Assembly: GCA_021904315.1 (NCBI GenBank)
Contig: CM038919.1
Coordinates: forward strand, 2,046,001-2,110,000
Direction of reading: 5' to 3'
Source: Sphagnum magellanicum
Taxonomy: Eukaryota; Streptophyta; Sphagnopsida; Sphagnales; Sphagnaceae
Length of the DNA stretch: 64,000 nt
Of the stretch, positions 48,701 to 59,965 are shown piece by piece. The position numbers were made by a program, and so were the translations under genes. Under the pieces are notes generated by a model. That model did no database searches, was not told the DNA's origin, and saw nothing but the letters and a program-made list of their open reading frames with translations. Positions within the stretch are counted from its first letter, which is position 1. The number at the start of each line of letters is the position of its first letter.

Positions 48701-49953
48701 TTCACAGAGAATTGTGACTTGCCATGGAGAGTGAACACAAGAATATCACCCTTCTCCGAATCATGGTCAGCAGCAAGTGTCCACCACCCAACTCTGAAGG
48801 CTACCCATTTGGGTCTCCCAATGCCTACTTGCCATACTTGGCCACCAGGTCCACCGTGGCCACCCTAAACCTAAACCCTGCCTACTTGCTCTACCGACAT
48901 CATTCCCATAGAGTTTGATAAATGCTGCAGGTATAACCTGGGACAAAGTAAATTCAGCAAACAGCTGCTTGAGACATTCTAGCTCATAAAAGCACCCAAT
49001 TCGTTCTTTGGGTTTGTGATAAATGTAGTTTCTGGAAGGAGTTATCTCTACAAAGAAACCTAATTGTCAAAAGAGTTCAGATTCCGGACCCTTTCGGAAA
49101 CAAAAGAAAAGTTTCAAAAGAATTGACATTGAATCAAAGGAGGACTTGTACTATGCAAGAAACAGAGTTCAAGTACTACTCTGGATCTTCAAGAAGCTGC
49201 CTGAGTCCTAGCATAAAATTAGTCTCTCATGTAGAGAGTCGCAAAGTTCAATTAATCAAGGATTTGACTCTTGCACTGTTTAGTGAATCTTTGGCTGGTT
49301 AAGGATGTGCTTTGTGTGCAAGAACAGGAAGCAATGAGACATGGAATCAATCAGCTATCATTTTCCAAGAGAAGGCGAGTTGAGAAGACTTTGAAGCTAC
49401 CTCTGTACACTGTTCTCATAGAACCAGATTGTGGAATACTTTTATTGTCTTCTTGCCCAATGAACCTTTAAAAGACATATAGATGCTGGTAGTTTTATAA
49501 TCCAGAAATCCAACTGAATACAGGAATGGGAAATGCATCCAGTGGTACATAACATGCCCTTCTTGTAATCGACCAAGAAAAGACATCACAGGTACTTCTG
49601 AAGATGGGAATTTCAAGGAGCTGTTGTGGTATACTTTCAAGTTCAATTTTCTTGCAAGCTTCTTGCAGCATACTCAGTCCAACAAAAGAGTGGAGCTCAT
49701 TAACATTGTGCTAAATCCAGGGGCAAGAGAGGGCAGTGCCAGGAGTGTTACTGACCATCCAGCATGTGGCCATGGCAGCTGGGTTACTGTTGACCAGCAC
49801 TTTGACAAAGCTAGGAGACCCAGCTGGGTATGTTTGCAACTCTCCTGTGCTCAGCGGCTCTCTGTGCTCCACATGACCCAGCCAGCTGTAGCTATGTTTG
49901 CACCATTTGCATGATGCAGCCAGATCAATTCCACATCCCACACCTTCCTCCAT
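44919..49953 (-). CDS. Multi-B3-domain (REM-like) gene, possibly decaying
   Basis: Minus-strand gene with three B3 DNA-binding domains; in plants such proteins are nuclear and bind DNA. Placed exons are a (49953-49756), b (from 48937), c (47818-47692), d (from 47545), e (to 46197) and f (46043-44919). Exon a starts at MEEGVGCG and has a CKWCKHSYSW motif like the Cys-rich start of many REM proteins. The linker motifs SQRRPV and SKRLPVT before domains 2 and 3 are typical of REM-type repeats. Three joints are unresolved. Domain 1 changes frame near 48870. The linker in exon b ends in TGA (47998), while the frame leading into exon c starts one base over. Exon d meets TGA at 46754 and re-opens in frame, then shifts into exon e near 46530. 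Missed introns, assembly errors or true decay could explain these. The upstream boundary is unknown. Confidence 0.65.
45265..45303 (+). repeat. (TTC)13 microsatellite inside the B3 gene
   Basis: Thirteen perfect ttc units (aag on the coding strand) encode the Lys run in exon f. Being in phase with the frame, length changes add or remove lysines without shifting the frame. Confidence 0.95.
45800..46325 (-). CDS. B3 module 3 (exons e and f)
   Basis: Exon e carries SKRLPVTQLQREAARDAACA, then NPSVVVVMKKSNVYQNFIV, ending at 46197 before gtgagc. Exon f starts at 46043 after gggtacag with KIPPAFRQAHIPCEA, LKLQDAVGQQ, LTAGWQQFSVHHL, EEGDTCVFELI and LTFMVHIF. NP-x-x-VVVM-x-S-x-VY and GW-F-x-EGD-CVFEL are hallmark B3/REM motifs. 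The stretch between LQDAVGQQ and TAGWQQF is a little shorter than usual. Confidence 0.85.
47300..47818 (-). CDS. B3 module 2 (exons c and d)
   Basis: Exon c (47818-47692) starts after gtcttacag and encodes YPGLVMEREKAMELGRF, then KPCHLVVLRPFHVHGRAFL, ending at a phase-0 GT donor. Exon d begins at 47545 with RFPVTFGKHFMPTKTVPM, then GNQWPMVWL, GFTRGWREFSLAEDL, SDGDVCVFELL and LMFRVHVF. This is a complete B3 fold signature (hydrophobic strand, VxF/IP loop, W-x-V, GW-F, GD-CVFEL). It is followed by a basic His/Lys/Asn-rich linker with HDHHHRANARAKRL, which may serve as a nuclear localisation signal. The 163-residue plus-strand open frame over this exon is a shadow. Confidence 0.8.
48696..49953 (-). 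CDS. B3 module 1 (exons a and b), frame broken
   Basis: Exon a (49953-49756) ends SPSFVKVLVNSNPAAM-ATCWM before a GT donor. Exon b starts at 48937, after a tttgtcccag acceptor, with VIPAAFIKLYGNDVGRAS. The domain resumes in another frame as GQVWQVGIGRPKWVAFRVGW, TLAADHDSEKGDILVFTL and HGKSQFSVKIF, the usual B3 second half (W-x-V, GW, EGD-like EKGD, VF-L). Between the two parts lies a telomere-like patch (48863-48880). Without that change this would be a normal B3 domain of about 100 residues. Downstream, a linker of about 230 residues rich in Glu and Ser follows to 47998. Confidence 0.65.
48863..48880. repeat. Short interstitial telomere-like sequence in B3 module 1
   Basis: ccctaaacctaaaccctg on the plus strand (complement cagggtttaggtttaggg) is a little over two plant telomere heptamers with one base missing. 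It lies exactly where the B3 module 1 reading frame shifts, which suggests an insertion or repair scar. Confidence 0.6.
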
Positions 49954-50741
49954 GCAACTGTGGCTATAACAGATCTGTAACCCAACAAAAAGAGGATCCA
50001 AGGGAAGCATGCAACATATAAGCACTTTGTGAAAATCGCTTCAGTATGAAACCATGGCCAGCAATCAATCTAACAGCAAAAAGAAAACCATATTGCATCT
50101 TTTTTGTTTGTAGTTCCACCTCTGTTTTGTTCACAGACAGGGACATGAAAAGATGCAAAGAACATCAAGAGTTAAATGTTCACTTACTTGACTCCAAAAG
50201 TCAGCAATTGGGTTAGAACTGAGTTTCCTTCTCCTGGAGCTTTTGCCACTGTAACAACCACTTCAATTGCAAGAGAAAGGATATCAGTAACATGTTGTAG
50301 TTCATCATCATCATCCCCAAAGGGAAAATTGAATCTGGAGTATCTGAATTTGTAATTTTACATCCTCAAGTGCCAGAAAAGCTCACAGTTCTAGGGCTTA
50401 AATATTCTGATGCTCTTTGAAAATTTCAAAGTCCTCAGCATCCTCATAAGAACCATCTTTTTCTTCTTCTTCTTCTTCCTGTAATTTTAATTCAAAACCT
50501 CATGCTGAAGAGAAAGGAAAAAAGGGTTGTCCTGGAAATTATATAAGAACTGTAAAAATGGGAAAAAAGGAGATCAGCGGGTTGAGAGTATGAATCTTTG
50601 TCTATACACGCAAATTGCAAGTTCAAGGTTCTTGCAAGAAAAAATCATGTAACAAACACAAAATCATAGTTGTAATCCCATGATTTCGTAAATGCATTGA
50701 ATTGTGGGTCTAAAAGACGATGCCCATGTTCTTTCTTGAAT

Positions 50742-50776
50742 CCAATTTTATTTTATTTTATTTTATTTTATTTTAT
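50742..50776 (+). repeat. (ATTTT)n microsatellite
   Basis: About six to seven copies of the pentamer attttattttatttt, just upstream of the B3 gene. Confidence 0.9.
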
Positions 50777-51088
50777 TGGGTTCTTTTTTTTCCTTCTTCT
50801 TCTTCCTGTTTTCTTGAAGAATTAACCAGCTAGAAACTTGGCACCGTACTATAACTGCCAAGAACAAGAGTAGCCATCTATGATCCCCAAAAGAAAAGCA
50901 CAACCCACGTACAGATAGATGAAAATCAATCAGAGACTATACCAGCAGTTCATGCAGGGAGTTATAATTCCCTCTGTGCATGGATGATACGAGCTTTTTC
51001 AAGAGCTCAAAGAGTTGGAAAACTTCAGAAGCAAAGTCTAGTCTCTACAGTTTCATTTCAGAACCTGTTCAATAAAAAAACCTGAACC

Positions 51089-51222
51089 GTTTGTCATGCA
51101 TTCTTTTCCCAATGTCATCTGCAAACAAACCACAGAGTCAAAAAAACACACCCCAAAAAAAAAAACCAAAACCTGAGCACATGGTGTTCATGCATTCTTT
51201 TCCAATGTCATCTACAAACAAT
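51089..51222 (+). repeat. 94-bp direct repeat
   Basis: catgcattctttt-cc-aatgtcatct at 51095 recurs at 51189, and the short cctga lead-in is also shared. Only the first 35-40 bases of each unit are clearly alike; the rest has diverged into A-rich sequence. Confidence 0.7.
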
Positions 51223-51632
51223 TTAACCAGACAGAGAAAAAAGAAAGCAAATCAAAGCAAGCAACCCAATAAGCAACTCAACCATCATGAGGCAATGGGA
51301 AAGAAATGGAACATTGGATTAAACAGACTAACCTGCTACTAAACTACTGTTGCTATTGTAGACCCAACATTCATATAACAACAAACACCATCTAACTTGT
51401 AAAATCTGTTTTTTACGATCATGCAAGAAAAGTTGACTTCTTGCAGCAACAGCAGCCAATGTAGAATGTTCAACTTTGACAACACGGGACTTGCGTAGCC
51501 TGCAAGAAAGCTTGCCAAGGAGGGATCCTGGCAAACAACTTGCAGTAAAACCGAAAGGCAGCGAGCTTTTTGTAGAGAGAGAGAGCAAAGAAAGGCATGG
51601 CCTTAATTGCAAGTGCCTCGCTAATGCGTCAT

Positions 51633-51650
51633 CGCTAATCATGATTAGCG
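51633..51650. promoter_or_regulatory. 18-bp perfect palindrome
   Basis: cgctaatcatgattagcg is its own reverse complement. It contains facing TAAT and ATTA half-sites, the core that homeodomain proteins bind. It is flanked by further gctaat/gattag words (51619-51665). It lies about 1.7 kb upstream of the proposed B3 start, so it is a candidate operator-like site. Function is inferred. Confidence 0.45.
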
Positions 51651-51697
51651 CAAGCTGATTAGTGCAACAGCGTATAATACCGTACTTGTTCTTCTAT

Positions 51698-51733
51698 CTC
51701 TCTTTTTCTTTCTTTCTTTCTTTCTTTCTTTTT
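51698..51733 (+). repeat. (TTTC)n microsatellite
   Basis: About eight copies of tttc in a row, ending in tttttcag. It lies just beyond the palindrome region. Confidence 0.9.
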
Positions 51734-51982
51734 CAGTGTTATTTTGCGTCTCACTTGACTCATATTAGTGTGGCCTGTGCCGTTGGCCCAAGTGTTACCC
51801 AAGTGATTTTTCCTTCCAAAGCCTGGTTTTTTGGAATTTATTTGAAGTTTCAGCGGCTGAAATCACTTTAAAATGAATATCTCCCACATTCTGAACCCAT
51901 ATCTTACCAAATAAATTCCATTATATCCTGCTCATCAAAATCGTTCTAACAACACCAAAGGCACATTCCAATTCCTCCGAAA

Positions 51983-52267
51983 TTTTCAGCTATGATTTAA
52001 TTTAATTTTCAGTGGAGAAATCATTCAATATTCAAAAACTTTTGGACCTCAAGTCCAAACGTCATGGAACCAAGCCCATTCAGCTACTATTTAATTTAAT
52101 TTTCAGGGAAAAAATCATTCAATATTCAAGAACTTTTGCACCTCAAGTCCAAACGTCATGGAAACAAGCCCATTCAGCTACTATTTAATTTTATTTCCAC
52201 TGAAGAAATCATTCAATATTCAAGAACTTTTGCACCTCAAGTCCAAACGTCATGGAAACAAGCCCAT
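51983..52267 (+). repeat. 94-bp tandem repeat, three units
   Basis: Units start near 51983, 52077 and 52171. Each runs cattcagctactattta, then aaatcattcaatattcaa, then ttttgcacctcaagtcc and aaacgtcatggaaacaagcc. Units 2 and 3 are nearly identical; unit 1 is older. Translated frames simply follow the period and there is no gene. Confidence 0.9.
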
Positions 52268-52386
52268 AAAGCTCTCCTGGTCAAGAGCTTTCCAAATACA
52301 CCAAAAACACAATCTGAAACATCCTGGGTCAGTAGATCTCATAACTACAAAACAAAACAAACTACCTTCATAGATAGATAGCCTAT

Positions 52387-52412
52387 GTGTGTGTGTGTGT
52401 GTGTGTGTGTGT
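52387..52412 (+). repeat. (GT)n microsatellite
   Basis: An uninterrupted gt dinucleotide run of about 12-13 units. Confidence 0.95.
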
Positions 52413-55400
52413 TTTTGGGTCAAATCGCTTGGTAAGAAGTTTCAATACTTTTGGCATCTCGGATTGGATGGGTTTCAGGTATCCATTAGGCCTCAATTTT
52501 GATAATTCTTAAGAATCAAAATAAAAGGAATCCAGTTATTCTTGGGTTATGATGACGGATCCTCTTGATAATCTATTTATTTAGGAATGATTTTGGTTGG
52601 TTTGTTTGTTCATTCATGTTGGAAACACCTTGATTTACTAGTAGCCTGGGTGCACTCAGGTGATTTCATTGGACTTACAGGGCAAAGAGTTATTGAATAT
52701 TGAACATTTTTGTCCAAACATTCCACAAAATCAAAATTTTTAAAAATTAGAAAAATTGAGGCAAGCTCTTTGGTATTGTGGAAAACCCTTAATGAGTGAG
52801 AATTCTTGGAGATGATTTTGCATTTTTAGATCTAAGGTGCAAATGGGTTTTTTTTTAAAGGTGCAAAATTTTGTCAAAATGAAAATATAAAAATAAAAAA
52901 AAATATTATGTCAAAATATTTTCTCTCTCTCTTTTTAAAGAATGGTCAAATTTTGAGGAAAAAAATTTTGAACTTTTTTTGCCACATTAGGACTCTGCCT
53001 TTAGTTTAGTAACAAATTTTAACTAGTTTTCTTTTCCCCTTTTAGACAGGTTCTAAAAACTTGTCACCATTTATAGCTAAATCCCTAGTGGGATGCTAGC
53101 CAAGGACACAACATCTGAAATTTGAGAAAAATAATAATAAATAAAAATAACTGCTAGTGTGAGGGAGATATTGAATTTTAAATCATTTTTGTTCACTGAA
53201 AAATTATTTAGAATTTTTCTTCTTTTTTAAAAATTTGTTTGCAAATGGACTCTATCATCAGGGTCCTATTCACATTTGGGGCAATTACGTAGTCCTGTTC
53301 AACTAGGGCCAGTGGCAGAGATTACGCTGTATGTATGAGAGAAAAGGCCTGCTCCCAAGGGCCTCCCCTAAATTTGAGTGTTTTAGCCTCAAGAGTGGCA
53401 GCCCAAGGGCCTAAACCCAAAAATTAGTGAAGGCTACTGGCTTTCAGGAGGTCTGCAAGAGCAGCCCTTCCCCAGCATAAAGTATAAAAGAGTTTTGTTA
53501 ACTGGAATGGTTAAAGGTCTCTTCAATTGACAAAAGGATCTATTTCAAATACAAAGGCAAAAAAACCTTGCAAAATTGGGTGAGTCTCAAATGTGTAAGG
53601 AAAGGCTCTATGAGTTGGGCAGTCCCAAAATGAGGGCCCAATGTGAGGTGAGGGTTTAGGGTGAGCTTGAGCCTACAGAATTTCCAGAACCTTCTACTCC
53701 AAAAGGAATTAACTGGTGTGAGAATTGAGGCCATCATTTTTAATAATGCCTTACACCCCAAAAAAAGGCCCAATGTAGAAAACCAAATCACTCATTTCTA
53801 TTTGTGCCTTGCATCCAAATGCGCTACAGCAATAAATCTTAGAACAAAAATATCAAAGGAAGTAATTCTTACAAAATTAAATGCCATGCACATTGCAACG
53901 TGTTGTAGAACCTTGGCCTCTTCAACACATGTTTGATGAATAGTAATAATTTTGAGGATTCCATTTCAACAAATGATATGTTCCATCAATTTCTTTATTT
54001 TCCTTCAGAAAAAAATATTTCTGAGAAATACAATTTTTTTGAGGATTTTAGCATTCCCAAAAATAATATAATTAGTGTTGAACTAGCCCTATTTGGAAGG
54101 GATCGATTGTCTCACAAATTAATCAATGAAGTCAAAATAAGATTATGGCTAATCTAATTAATCCTACCTTTATTGCAAAAGACTAAAATGCATTTTTTAT
54201 GGATGAAGGTAATGGAATGAAACAAGATGGCATCATCTTATATTTTGATGTACCAAAATTGGTGGTGTTTAATTAGTCCACACCTATTACAACCAACAAG
54301 CATAACATCCCATTCATGCAACATCCACCATGGTCCATATATAATGGGATTTTCTATAAAAGTTCAAATAAATCATTATGCCACTAAATTGTATGAATGT
54401 CAATCATTCAATGAAAAACAAATTTTCAGAAGACAACCAAGTGGATGTTTTTTAATTGCTTCAAATAAAATAACATAATTTTGAAATCGATACTAATGAC
54501 CATGATATCACCACCTTGTTATCACCATATTAAATATTAAATTCTAACACCATTTAGATATTTCACCCCCAATGTTGTAAAGCTTCTAACATTTTTTGAA
54601 AATATACATGATAATAATGAAAGATACCCCTATGACTTGACATCCCAAAATGTTACATGAAAGCCTCTTGACCCACATTGTTAAAGTTCACACAAAAGCA
54701 TGAATCTAGATTTTTGCACGCAATATGATAATTAAATTTGTGCCAATTTTTTTATGAGACTCAAGATACCATACCAACTTTCAACGGGTGACCATCAAAT
54801 GGATATGGATCTATAAGGGGCAAACATGCCATTCTTTAAAATGTTGGTGGTAAGTAATACCATGCTTTCATGGTGCACTCAAATGACTTTTCTAACTTGA
54901 AGAGAATATTCCACAATGGTGGCAAGGTCATGTGAAGACAAAATAAAATCAATCAAAGTTCATAAGATATGTCCCCAAAAAAAAGTCATTTAGTAGATTT
55001 TGGGTATTTTCAAATAGACCAAATTGAAGTGATGGCAAGTCTAACTCAAAATAACATTTTCCAATGCACTAAAATATTAAGAATTGAGTCCATCTTTCCG
55101 TTGCCATTCAAGTTCATAAAAACAAGCTTCTTTCCCCTAGTGTCAATATAAATCCTTCAATTAACACAACATATAATGTGGCATTTGGCATCACTCCTTC
55201 ACTCCCATCAAATTGATCAGTTTGGCATCAATTTAAAGGTTATTACGATTCACTTGCACCAAAATTGTGGTCTTAGTAAACATTGAACCTTCTTGGATGC
55301 ACCAATGGATGTTTAAATGAATGACAATAAACAACTTTTTTCAATTATGGATGAATTATGGGTTTCATGAATGAATCCCATCTGGAACTATTAATTTTAA

Positions 55401-58400
55401 ATAATATAGGTTAATGTATGCAATGTACATCAATTTATGAACATTAGAATCAAACCTCACAAGAATCATGTTAAAATTGGTTGGTATATAATAGGTATTT
55501 TGAATTTGGAATCAATTTTCCACCCTAATTAGCATTCCTCTATGATATAAGGTATTAGGATTGTGCAAGTAGATGCCCCATAGGAGTAGCTTCTTCATGT
55601 AAATGGTTCAATCACAAGTGAATCTACCCTAAATGGCAAGTTCAAACAAAATGATGAACAATGATGTAATTGTGTAACATAAATTACAATGTTACTTTTT
55701 ATTTTAAATTGATTTAGCTAAAGTGGAAAATTGTTTTTGGAGAAACATATTTTACATGTGATGAACCATTCCTCAAAAGAATTTCACAAAATGATGGAAA
55801 TTCATCGCCCAAAAGATCATTGATCTATTTGGTTAAGTAATTTTGATAAAATATGAAGCTTAGATAGTTTAGTTAGTTTGGGGCTAACACCCACAAATGA
55901 TCCCAAATTCAAGCCAAAATTGTGTCCCAACTCCTTACATGGATGCAAAATTTCTTCACCTTCTCGACATATAGCCAAAAGAACTAAACAAGATCCTCTA
56001 TGGCTTTTAAGGATGATGCTTTACCCTATATGTCCTAGTTTGGGTACCCACTTTACTTAGTAAGAATCATTATTTATGATTAGTAATTAGGACCAAAGTG
56101 GAATTAGGTTAAATTTTTGGAACTAGAACGAAAACAAAAACCTGATTTTATTTTCTTCAAAAAACTAGACTTAAACTAGGTTCTTAGTTTTAAATTTTGG
56201 CATGAACCTGAAACTAGAACCATGATTGAGATTTTTGAAAAATAAATGTTTTTGAAAAATAAAATGCACATGTAATGTGTATGAACTTTGTATTGTGCTA
56301 AAACTCTTTTTATAAGTAGTTATTACACATTGAACAGTTGGTTCACTCAAAATAGCAAAGCAAAATAATTTAAATCACAAAATTCAAGAATCTCATTGGT
56401 TTGAAAAAGACATCTTCAAGCCCACACATAACATTATTTTGTTAAATATTGAAAATAATGGTCTTTTACAACCATTTCCATTGGTTCTTTAAAATTTTCA
56501 CAATCCTATGAACCCCTATTACAAATTTAATTATTAATTCACTCAAGATATACTAAAAAATAATTCAATCCACCAAATCTAGCAATTTCACTTGCCATAA
56601 CATTTTTGTGTACACCTACACACAACAATACTTTTTGAAGACACTAACATTATAACCCTTGTCTATCTATGAATATGGTTTTTAAATGATTAAAATTGGG
56701 AACGTTTTGAACTATTGAATCTAGATTGTTGAAATGTTCCCCATTTTAATCCTATTTCAAATGTTTAAAGTGGTGCATTTGTATGGTTTAAATATACATA
56801 AAGTTGTAACAAAACTAGATACACAATCTTTGTATCAAATTTTACAACAATTTCACTAACAACAAAAAAAATTCACATAATCTTGCATAACCTTCATATT
56901 TTTGAAAGAAGGGTCAAACATTATGGCCAATTCATGTAATGTGCTCTAATCTAGAAATGAAAGACTCAAAAATGTTAAGAATGGCCCAAATAAACTAAAA
57001 CTTTTGTCATAATCTTCAATTTAAATTTTGACAACTTTGAATCAAAATCATGCTATATGTATGTAAAGCTAATTTAAAACTTGAATTTTTCCTACTTCAA
57101 TTTTCATAATAATGCATAAGGTGTAAGCAAAAAGTAATGCATCCAACAACAACTAGAAACCTTGGCTTTGGTTCATAACACATTGGATGACCATTGTAAC
57201 AAAATATCACAAATGATTTGAGCAATAACCCAAGTCTAACCAATTGACATTCTTGATAACAATTACAATACCTATTACCACCCATAGCAAATTGAAATTA
57301 TATTTTGAAATTTTATAGTCTCTTGGAACAAGAGGACCATGATGGAAACCTTGTTTTAATAAGAATTTTTTAACATTTTAGGCAATAACCTAGCAACATT
57401 GCAAAAGTTCTTCCTCTCCTACCATCTCTTCCTAGATTTTTTTGTCCATGTTATGATATCTTATAATGATGTTTGTGTACCCTTCAAATTAACTTCAATA
57501 AATCTCTAACACACCTTCACATCATCAATAGCATATTGCTGAACTTTTAACATGGCATGGCAATTCAAGTGGAAAAACAAGATATCACAAATGTACACAT
57601 GTCAAAGCAAAGGTAAAAGTAACTATGTTTAACCATTCATTTTTCACATACATGATAACCTTATTAGACAAGTCAAATGAATTCAATAACACCTTTACTT
57701 GAACTATTGTGACTACATTAACATTGTTGTGCATTTCAAAAATAACCACAATGATATTAATGGGCTCCTTTGCATCAATGAAAATCTAACCACCTATGGC
57801 AAAAATGTCATGCCCAATGTGAAACATCCAAAGAACAAAGAAAGTAACACATGAAGCAAAAGAAGAATTGACATATTTCTCCCTAATTTTGTTCACAATA
57901 TTCAAAAACACTTCATTTAGTTATTGGTGTCAAGAAGGAAACATAAAATGCCAACATTGTTTTAAAATCATGTGCCTCAACTAAAGATTTTCAATAAAAA
58001 CATTCCTTATAACATTCTTTTGTGACATACAAAACCAAATCTTTCAAAAACAAAAATAGTGTAGGATTTGATTTACTATAAGATTTATGACTACCAAAAA
58101 AATCCTAATTGATGAAGAGGGGCATTATCTACCCTCATTTCATATATTGTGTTGAGTGCAATTCTTAAACATGTTTTTTCAGAGAAATAGTATTATGGTC
58201 TTTATTATAGTTCACAAGACTCTTAATATTTTTCCCATGGGCCAAATTGTGGACATCAACATTCATTATAGCATAATGGCATAACACACACCTCATAATT
58301 TCCAATTTACAAAAATTAATAAAAGCACCATCATTCACAATTTTACAAAAACACAATAATTGATAGAACGATGAAAGGGGTATTGCATATCTCAATTTGC

Positions 58401-59400
58401 TAACAACTTTGGAATGAGAAGCTCCCATGAAACATCTACCTCAAGATTGGACACTTCATGTGAACATTAATGATTTGAATTTGAAAGTTTGAATTTGACT
58501 TTTTCAATATCAAACAAAAAATTTGAGTTGATGAAAGGGGGAATGGTAATTGTTGATTTCATTGTATTCTTTGTTACACAAACACTCAATTAACAAGCAA
58601 TAACCAAAACAAATGAACAACCAAAAGAATACAAATTGGAAACAAAAAACAACACTTACAAACTTCAAACTTGCATTTCAACTCAAAACAATGATCACTT
58701 TGAAATAATTCTTGGTATGTGGAACTTACTTTGAAAATTTTTGTTCCAAAATCATGACATTCAAAAACAAGAAAGAAAAAAATGACAACTACACATCTAA
58801 AGCCTTCTCAAACTCAAAACCTTAAAAACATGTGGCATCCAACCAAAAAGATGTCATAACGATGAGTAAAAACTTTTGAACTCATTCAAAAATTACAACA
58901 AGTAATCAAAGCTTGCAAAGATAAAATTGCAACAATATTCCAAAACACATTGAATACAAAGAAATGCATAAAAAGTTTTCAAAACACAACCTACAACTTT
59001 GAAGTGCAACCAAAGCATCTTCAAAAGGGTTCATTGAGAGATGAGAATTGCCACATGGCAATTGGCAACCCCAACAATCTTTAGTTGTAAACAATAATCT
59101 CTAACTTCAAGTAGCAACCTCCAACTCAAACTTTTTACCCTATGCCTTAATCCAAAATTCACTCCTACCAATAAACGATCACAAACACAAAAATAAATTA
59201 AAAAATTGTTACAAGCAATGGATCAACTAAGCACAATAAAAAGGAAAAAAAAAAGCTCAAATGAAATGTTCAATAGCAATGTTGATGGATAAAAGAAACA
59301 CCCTAAGCCCTAAACCTAAAGATTATTCAGGCTTGGAATTCTATGAAAAGGATCAAAGTGAAGGCAAGCATCTCAACTTTGCAAAAATAACAATTATCAA
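52413..59400. other. Long region without a recognisable gene
   Basis: AT-rich sequence. Open frames (53661-53936, 54227-54478, 58165-58428 and others) are short, lie on both strands and carry no domain signature. A-rich stretches are frequent between 56100 and 59200. It may be old transposon sequence beyond recognition. Confidence 0.5.
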
Positions 59401-59439
59401 AGTATGGATCCAACAGTGAATCTTCAAAGACAATGGTTC

Positions 59440-59965
59440 CCAGGTTCAGGGTCGAAATCCCGTTCTTCAACTTGCAGATGTGTTAGGGTCCGGTTCACTT
59501 TACCCGGAACCACATACCCGGTCTACACTGGTGCCGTAGTTGTTCTACGGTTCATGTCTTATACCCGGGTAATGCTGATGACGAACGACCGACCGACCGC
59601 CCGCCCGACCACAAGCGCAAATGCTGTTGTTGTTGTTGCCTCTTCTCTTGTACCTGCTACGTGCTCGAGCTCGCAACTCTCATCTGCTGTGAAGTCGAGA
59701 TTCTGCAAGGCGAATTTTGTCGCTTGGTAACAAAATTGTTCCCGAAAGATGGCACAATTGTTGCTTCTCAATTCCACGTCTGTTGTTCGCCATATCCCGG
59801 TGAGCGAGAGAGAGCGAGAGTCCTGACTGACTCCTCATCAATTGCTGTGTTCATTTTGTTCCCTTGTTGTTTCTTTGGTTTTCTTTCGAGGAAGCTTTGG
59901 GCTTGTAGGTCAGGAGATTTTGAACTGACTGGAGAGACATTCATTGTGGTCTGCGATTAGTGACG
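59440..59965 (+). promoter_or_regulatory. CpG-rich upstream region of the UPF0426 gene
   Basis: Base composition changes sharply from AT-rich to a C/G- and CpG-rich stretch at about 59440-59700. It has three acccgg words, including the palindrome acccgggt (59563-59570), and a gaccgaccgaccgcccgcccg run at 59587-59610. A ctctcgc/gagagagcgagag tract follows at 59803-59820. This looks like the promoter and 5' untranslated region. The 108-codon frame at 59404-59730 is probably spurious. Confidence 0.5.

Larger units (their letters stand above)
49954..51660 (-). promoter_or_regulatory. Upstream region of the B3 gene
   Basis: This probably holds the 5' untranslated region, possible upstream exons and promoter. 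An acceptor-like pyrimidine tract with ag precedes 49975, so transcription may begin further up. The region contains (ttc)n at 50462, (atttt)n at about 50742-50776, a 94-bp direct repeat (51095 and 51189) and the palindrome at 51633-51650. The open minus frame 51328-51642 is Leu/Ser-rich and unrecognised; it may be transcribed leader. Confidence 0.4.

Noticed and set aside
51983..52267. Possible CRISPR-like array
   Set aside because: The units are contiguous 94-bp tandem repeats without unique spacers, in a plant-type genome.
59440..59475. tRNA T-arm-like gggtcgaaatccc
   Set aside because: No D arm or acceptor stem precedes it; it is part of the CpG-rich promoter region.
59404..59730. 108-codon plus-strand frame before UPF0426
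   Set aside because: It ends before the gene, overlaps a minus frame of 72 codons and is made of simple CpG-rich and ttgttgttg sequence; it is better read as promoter or leader.
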